Program-made: the position numbers and the translations under genes
Notes under the pieces: model-generated
Told to the model about the DNA's origin: nothing
Database searches by the model: none
What the model saw: only the letters and a program-made list of their open reading frames with translations
Part shown: one piece after another, positions 58,442 to 64,000 of the stretch
How the letters are laid out: every line of letters starts with the position of its first letter
How positions within the stretch are numbered: the stretch's first letter is position 1
NCBI RefSeq assembly: GCF_050003625.1
Contig: NC_134398.1
Span: 204,029,313-204,093,312, forward strand
Source of the DNA: Haematobia irritans
Lineage: Eukaryota; Arthropoda; Insecta; Diptera; Muscidae
Reading direction: 5' to 3'
DNA: 64,000 nt

Positions 58442-59374
58442 CACGCAAAGCTGGCAAAATCGCTAAAAGTTGCCAAATCAACCGTTACAAATGTAATTAA
58501 AGTGTTTGGGGAACGTTTGTCGACAGCCAGGAAGTCTGGATCGGGGGGAAATCGAAAACCGGAAGCCACTGAGACGACAAAGAGAGTTGCCGGTAGTTTC
58601 AAGCGAAACCCTAACCTCTCTCTCCGAGATGCCGCAAATAAGCTGGGTGTATCGTCTACAACCGTGCATCTAGCCAAGACTTACAAGAAGGTAGTGACTC
58701 CAAATCGCGATGATAAACAAAATACGACGGCCAAAGCGCGATCCCGGAGGCTGTACACGACGATGCTGACGAAGTTTGACTGCGTGGTAATGGACGACGA
58801 AACCTACGTCAAAACCGACTACAAGCAGCTTCCTGGACAGGAGTTTTATACGGCAAAAGGAAGGGGAAAGCTAGCAGATATTTTCAAGCACATAAAACTG
58901 TCAAAGTTCGCAAAGAAATATCTGGTGTGGCAAGCCATCTGTACCTGTGGCTTGAAAAGCAGCATTTTCATAGCTTCCGGGACTGTCAACCAAGAAATTT
59001 ACGTGAAAGAGTGTTTGAATAAACGTCTGCTGCCTTTCCTGAAGAAACACGGATGTTCCGTACTGTTTTGGCCGGATTTGGCATCTTGCCATTATGGTAA
59101 AAAGGCCATGGAGTGGTACGCCGCCAACAACGTGCAGGTGGTTCCCAAGGACAAGAACCCTCCCAACACGCCAGAGCTCCGCCCAATTGAGAAATACTGG
59201 GCAATTGTCAAGCGGAACCTAAAGAAGACCAAAAAAACTGCTAAGGACGAGCAGCAGTTCAAGGCAAACTGGCTTTCTGCGGCGAAGAAGGTGGACAAGG
59301 TGGCTGTACAAAATCTTATGGCAGGTGTCAAGCGTGAGGCCCGGCAATTCGGATTTGGAAAAGCGAAAGCCTAA
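58442..59374 (+). pseudogene. DD37E transposase, N-truncated but catalytically complete
   Basis: The frame is open through the whole catalytic domain: VVMDDETY (first aspartate), LFWPDLASCHYG (second) and ELRPIEKYW (glutamate). I count 37 residues between the last two, placing it in the DD37E lineage. Relative to the 46-kb copy it lacks the N-terminus up to HAKLAKSLK and six codons after VHLAK. By chance the minisatellite upstream is open in the same frame, with an ATG at 58253, giving a 373-codon chimeric frame whose first ~63 codons are pure repeat. I do not regard the chimera as a functional gene. Confidence 0.88.
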
Positions 59375-59501
59375 CTGAATATTTTTCCTGAATTTTATAC
59401 TAATTGAAATTGAAAAATAAATTTAATTTGATTTTTTAAATAAACGATTTCACCGATTTACACGCGTTTTCCCTTGACCAAATTTTGACCGTATCACCCT
59501 T
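58442..59501 (+). mobile_element. DD37E element, 5'-truncated, fused to minisatellite
   Basis: The right terminus (TTTTGACCGTATCACCCTT) and TA (59502-59503) are present. The left terminus and the first ~24 codons are gone and replaced by the 29-bp array. It cannot transpose for lack of one end. Confidence 0.9.
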
Positions 59502-59552
59502 TATTGTGAATATCGTCCTTTGGAGTTCATGTTCATCCCCCTCCGTTTTGGG

Positions 59553-59845
59553 AGGTTAAGATGCAAGCCTTGCATACAAAAAGGTCGTGGGTTCGATCCC
59601 TGCTTCAACCGGACTCCAAAAACTTTTTTCAGCAATAGATTATCCTGTCTCAGTAATGCTGGTGCCACTTCTTAGTTTTTCAAAGCTTCTCTAAGTAGTT
59701 TTACCGAAATATGAAACGACGTTCTCGGCTGTACAAAAGTGTTGTCTTGTAATTGAACCAAACTTAGAATAGGGCAGCACTCAGTTATAAGACAAAAGTT
59801 CTCCAATAAAATAACGGTCTGCCACTGTATCTAACATAACCTCAG
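59553..59845 (+). repeat. Diverged SINE copy
   Basis: GCAAGCCTTGCATACA, GTCGTGGGTTCGATCCCTGC (B box) and TCAGTAATGCTGGTG are followed by a 3' end ATCTAACATAACC. It is old, with many substitutions. Confidence 0.8.
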
Positions 59846-60686
59846 TTTCTTTATAAGTGGGAAGTAAGGTCGTCGTATAAAAACTGTGATACTGTAGAGA
59901 CCCTGTCGCTACGTTTTAGTGGAGTTTCTCAATAAAAATTATGAGTAACTTCGGATTAATTAAAAGGAGGATATATAACGCAAAACAGAAAACAAAAATC
60001 TCCGTTGCATTGCAATGTTTCATAAAAAATTATAGTAGCCACTCTTACCTTCCATCATTTTGGGTAAATTATTATGCCAATATTCAACGAATTAAGACCA
60101 CTAAACTGTTCAACATTCACCAAAAGAGAACTTTTATTCCACACCCAAAGCTTTATTTAAAAATTTCAAATTTATTAACCATGACTGACTGAAGATTCTG
60201 TAATACGAGCAGAGTTGCCAGTGAAATTGCAAAATAAATAAGCAACTCTGGCGTGCCAACAACACAGTATTTCTTATGGGTGCGAAATGTAAGCAATCGA
60301 TAATAACACCGCACGATATTTTCGCTAGAGCTTACATTAAACCCAGAACTTACTTCCTATAAAAACTTCAAAAATTTCTGCCGGTATGTAAAATTAATAT
60401 AGGACACCAATTGACATTCTTATCAATCGTATGCGTATCTTATGCGGATGAAAAATGTCTTTAAAAATGTAATCTAATTCCGGTTAAAAGCAGTACTTGA
60501 AATAAAACTATTGGCAATACTGACAAAAATGTTTTCTTCGTGGGGACAAGCTCGCTCAGCTGATTTTGTTTATTTTCTTCATTCATTTTGCATAATCTCC
60601 TAACGGTGCTCTTTGATTGCTCTTCAGGTGTATGTTTAAATACTTTTCGTTTTATCCGCAATAAACTATTGAAACACTAGTACAAA
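59846..60686. other. Upstream region of PET117
   Basis: The 59941-60192 frame (83 codons) has no recognisable family. Family D blocks lie at 60250-60320 (GCGTGCCAACAACACAGTAT). No TATA box was seen near the PET117 start, in keeping with a housekeeping promoter. Confidence 0.45.
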
Positions 60687-61165
60687 ATGTCCTTGTCTTC
60701 GAAACTTACATTAGCCGCTTCTTTTGTTGTGTCCGGAGCTATCATTGGCTATGTCCATTTCAAACAAACAAGTGACAGGTAGTAGTTTCATTAGGATTTC
60801 CAAGGTCTGGTTTCGACATAATAAGCAGTGATCCACGTTCATGTTTCAGCATAGAAAACAATTTTGTTACACGTTTTTTCAACGAGATTTACCAGCAATG
60901 CGTATTATCATATACGAATCTGTTTACTATCTGAAACACGTATAGCTCCATGATCTAATTCAACTACAAAGCTGTTCACCACATAGCATTCTAAAACTGT
61001 TCTTATTTCAGAGAAAAACTTCATGAAGGAGTAGTACGGGATGTGGAAAGGCAACAGCGCCGTAAAATGGAAAATACTTACGTACTTCAAAAACAAATTG
61101 ACTTGACGAAACAACTTAAACAATTACAACATAGCCAGGAGGGAGAAGCCAATACGGGCCAGTGA
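60687..61165 (+). CDS. PET117: PET117, cytochrome c oxidase assembly factor, two exons
   Basis: PET117 is a small mitochondrial protein needed for complex IV assembly; in yeast and humans it is linked to haem a synthesis through COX15. Exon 1 is 60687-60778 (MSLSSKLTLAASFVVSGAII..., one membrane or targeting helix at about residues 7-23). Exon 2 is 61012-61165, acceptor TTATTTCAG, joining inside an arginine codon (AG|A). Together they make 81 residues, the same length as human PET117. The diagnostic block REKLHEGVVRDVERQQRRK corresponds to the conserved GV-RD-ERQ core, followed by a basic/glutamine-rich coiled coil (LQKQIDLTKQLKQL). The intron is 233 bp. AAATAAAA signals follow the stop at about 61181. 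Each exon is short, so the gene is easy to miss. Confidence 0.93.
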
Positions 61166-61605
61166 TTAGATTCATTAATTGTAAATAAAACCAAATAAAC
61201 TAAATGTATTAACACCGCATCGCTTTTTTAAGATATAGCTTGTATTTATCTCAATATCCATTATTAACCTTAAATATTTTATCGCCCGTTTCATAGGGAG
61301 CTACAAAATAAAACCGGCAAGTTTTAAACAAAAAAGTGAGTGAACTAACGACATCCATTTTGGATCTAAGTCAAATAAAATCCTGCTATTTGTGCTTATG
61401 CAAATGCCAGAACAATGAAGATACCTAGTATATGGAATCTATAGGGAGCTTTATTAAGTTAAAATATTTTAAACATATAAATTGAATTTGCTTCGTGGGA
61501 AGGTTAACTTAATCTGTAGTTTTGCTATTTGCAAGGGTCTGTTATATCCAAAGAAAAGGTATAAACTCATATGAAATTTTCCAACATATTGGAATAAATT
61601 GTCAA
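61166..61605. other. Convergent 3' region between PET117 and U2af38
   Basis: AT-rich and 440 bp long, with poly(A)-type signals for both strands (AATAAA near 61183 and 61193, plus strand). No additional gene. Confidence 0.55.
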
Positions 61606-62417
61606 TTAATAGCGTTTACGATTATCTCCTCCACGGTCACGGCGAGGCGAACGTTCACGGGAACGTCTGCGACGTGGAGAACGTGAGCGGGAACGAGAGC
61701 GACGACGCCGAGAATACAAATATCTGTAAAAAGAAATATTTATGATTTTAATACAAAAGAATACATTTTTCATTTCTCATTGAAGTTATACCTGCGTAGA
61801 TCTCTAGAAATTGGTTTCAAGTGCATGAAGTTGCAGAATCCCGAACGGGTGCATTCTCCCATCTCATATTGGCGGCAACAGGCTTCACGAAAATCAGTTA
61901 CAGGTGATAATTCAGAATATACTGGACGTCCTCCAAACCAGCGATTGTTTAAATCGTTAGCAGCTTTCTCTGCATCAGCTTCTTGACGGAATTTTATGTA
62001 AACATTGCCGACTAGGTGATCTCCCAAATTATCGCAAACGTTCATTTCCTCAATTTCACCATATTTGTCTTCACATTCGACAAAAACGTCTTCAAAGAAG
62101 TTGTCGTAGTGCTCTTGCATTTCCTCATCCGATACGTTTGCAACCAAATGCGAACCATCTGCAGATTTGGCCGAATTCTGGGGATTTACATACAGGTTTT
62201 GCAGTAAAACTGTCTGCGAAAATGTTGGTTTGTTGTGTATTCTCGAGCAACGATCACCATGACGGCATGCCCCGATTTTAAAATAAAAGGAACAGTTAAC
62301 TCTGAAAAAAAAGCACAAAATATCGAAATGAAAACGATCCAAAAAATCATGCTTGTCTCTTTCATTGTCTTACTTGTCTTTTTCAGTGCCAAAAATGGAC
62401 GCCAAATACTCAGCCAT
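61606..62417 (-). CDS. U2af38: U2AF small subunit (U2af38), three exons
   Basis: The small subunit of the U2 auxiliary factor recognises the AG of the 3' splice site in the nucleus as a partner of the large subunit. Exons on the minus strand are 62417-62374, 62301-61792 and 61723-61606, with introns of 72 and 68 bp and GT-AG ends. The product is 223 residues. It begins MAEYLASIFGTEKDK. The first CCCH zinc finger uses C18-C27-C33-H37, with S34 at the site mutated in human disease. The UHM (RRM-like) domain follows, with NNRWFGGRPV. The second CCCH finger is CRQYEMGECTRSGFCNFMH. An arginine-serine tail (YLYSRRRRRSRSRSRSPR) ends DNRKRY. The long glycine-rich extension of Drosophila and human orthologues is missing. 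Confidence 0.96.
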
Positions 62418-63855
62418 TTTGTCTTCGTCCTGCCAGTAAGCAAGGATTAGTTATATTTACAATTCACCGCTTAACAAAAAGTATGTGATATATTTGTAAA
62501 TATAATATAAATGTTGAGATTTCTCAGTTTTTTTATTTATCTTAATTCTTCAGCCGACAATAAATGTATATAAAAACGCCGCGACTCCCGATGTTTCTAT
62601 GATGGAGACGTAAATACCAGTGATGAGATTTAAAAATGTCAACTTGTACCGTAATCGAAATGAAAATGTACTAAAAATGCATTGCTAGTACGAAAATGGC
62701 GCACGTAATTTCATTATCATCCGGAATTTACTGTAAACAATTTGAAGATGTATTGAAGATGAGCTATTTCAAGTCAAGTTGAATTTATGTTGAAAATTAT
62801 ATATACCCTCAAACTGAAAAGTTGTTGCATTTGAAAAACGCTCATCCTGTGATTATTGGGAAATGTTTTACTTCTTTTCTATATTTCCCAAACATCGAAT
62901 GGAGTTACCTTATTGCTTCATTTCTTATAAGACGACTCCACTTATAAGACGACGTACCTACTTTCAAAGAGCAAGAACTGCCCCAGGTTTGGGCACTTAC
63001 GGCACAAAGTGGTAGCCACATTCTAAAGAAGTAGTAAAGTCAAACTCTAAAGAAGTATGTGGGAGCCACCGTAGTGTAATGGTTAGCATGCCCGCCTTGC
63101 ATACACAGGGTCGTGGGTCCAACCCTGTTTCGACACCAAAAAGTTTTTCAGCGATGGATTATCCCACCTCAGTATTGCTGATGAAATCAAATGGTTTCAC
63201 TGCAATGTGGAACACCGTTCGGACTCGGATATAAAAAGAGGTTCCTTGTCATTGAGCTTAGCATAAAATCGGGCAGCATTCAATGATAAGAGAGAAGTTC
63301 ACCACTGTGGTATCACAATCGACCTAACCTAACCAGGGCTCAAATGTTGTTATTACGTCTCTCTAATAGAAAGGCCAAGACATCCAAATTTGTAATAGTC
63401 ATTGCATGGTATCATTGATAACGATAGCAGAAATGGGTAGATATTCCTTTTATATTTCCATAACAACATAGGATGGGGAATCAACAATAATAGGAGTTAA
63501 ATACACCCATAAACTATGTATTAAAAATTATCATTTGTATCGCTTCCTAATCGCACAAAAAAGTGTACTATCGAACCTCATTGCTCATCACTGTGCAACG
63601 CCGTTGCAGTATCGATTTTGATAAAACCGTAGATTTGACATTTACGCCATAATTTCAGCATGCGTAGACGCTTATTCTCCGATTTAGGCAGATCCCCTTA
63701 AGAAACATGTATTGTAATCGTTTTTGGAAATAATCGATTATTCATAGATGTTCATCTTCGTTCTAGAGTTTTCGAATTTCATTCAATTTCAATTTCAGGA
63801 AATAATAAAGCGCTAGTTATAAAATAAATTGCACACACAAAATATATACAAAAAT
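62418..63855. other. Divergent upstream region between U2af38 and Hop
   Basis: About 1.4 kb shared by two head-to-head housekeeping genes, with a SINE in the middle. No TATA box was obvious on either side. The Hop leader probably begins near 63780. Confidence 0.55.
63062..63336 (+). repeat. SINE copy
   Basis: GGGAGCCACCGTAGTGTAAT to GACCTAACCTAACC. The A box is intact, the B box is altered (GGGTCCAACCC), and there are internal deletions. I found no clear target duplication. Confidence 0.85.
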
Positions 63856-64000
63856 ATGGACAAGGTAAGATATATAAATCTCTTCTGCTTGTATGGTGGA
63901 ATGCAACATAGTTGGGAAAAAATGCGGTATCCTATTGTTTTGCAAACTCATGCCTCCTCATCCTTTTTTTCATGTAGGTAAATGAACTTAAAGAAAAAGG
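63856..64000 (+). CDS. Hop: Hop/STIP1 co-chaperone, 5' end only
   Basis: Hop links Hsp70 and Hsp90 through TPR domains. Exon 1 codes only MDK (63856-63864) before GTAAGA. Exon 2 starts at 63978 after TTCATGTAG and reads VNELKEKG to the window edge. MDKVNELKEKG is the start of fly Hop and leads into helix A of the first TPR domain. The intron is 113 bp. The rest of the gene lies beyond the window. The call rests on eleven residues plus clean splice sites, so it is good but not certain. Confidence 0.8.

Noticed and set aside
59941..60192. 83-codon frame upstream of PET117
   Set aside because: No family similarity that I recognise; composition fits AT-rich chance coding.
61780..62450. Plus-strand frames over U2af38
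   Set aside because: Antisense shadows of the conserved gene.

Overview
The window is nuclear DNA from a higher fly. The conserved genes are Diptera-like in sequence and exon structure. The intergenic DNA is AT-rich and packed with calyptrate/muscid-style repeats: a 29-bp AT minisatellite, Helentron-associated INE (HINE, DINE-1-like) elements carrying ~153-bp repeats, tRNA-derived SINEs, and TA-flanked MITEs. A stable-fly, horn-fly or house-fly relative is my best guess; I cannot fix the species without a search.

Genes. Five protein-coding loci are supported. Amnionless (40516-42093, +) is the membrane anchor of the cubilin endocytic receptor and is intronless here. An AIG1/ADTRP-family multi-pass hydrolase (52577-55407, +) has three exons whose junctions I resolved. 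PET117 (60687-61165, +) is a mitochondrial complex IV assembly factor with two exons. U2af38, the small U2AF subunit (61606-62417, -), has three exons. Hop/STIP1 (63856 to the window end, +) is present only as its first exon and the start of exon 2. A second AIG1/ADTRP-type first exon with its own TATA box sits alone at 25697-25894. It ends in the same codon phase as exon 1 of the gene 27 kb downstream, so it is either a distant alternative first exon or the remnant of a paralogue.

Layout. 1-25 kb is a thicket of nested transposons with no recognisable gene. 25-40 kb holds the orphan exon, long 29-bp minisatellite arrays, four HINE elements and a 288-bp pure (TA)n tract. 40-42 kb is Amnionless, followed by 3.4 kb of eroded minisatellite. 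46-50 kb carries a DD37E transposon and another HINE. 52-55 kb is the AIG1/ADTRP gene, with foldback MITEs filling intron 1. 56-60 kb has a SINE inside a SINE, a LINE 3' end, and a second DD37E copy fused to minisatellite. 60.6-64 kb is a compact housekeeping cluster: PET117 and U2af38 converge, U2af38 and Hop diverge.

No operon-like or defence-like gene system is visible. The transposable elements are the most informative content. Several insertions can be ordered in time from intact target-site duplications. Three different IS630-Tc1-mariner lineages (DD34D, DD41D, DD37E) are present, all defective in ways that can be read directly. Three HINE families share one ~153-bp repeat architecture that stays open as a 51-codon periodic frame.
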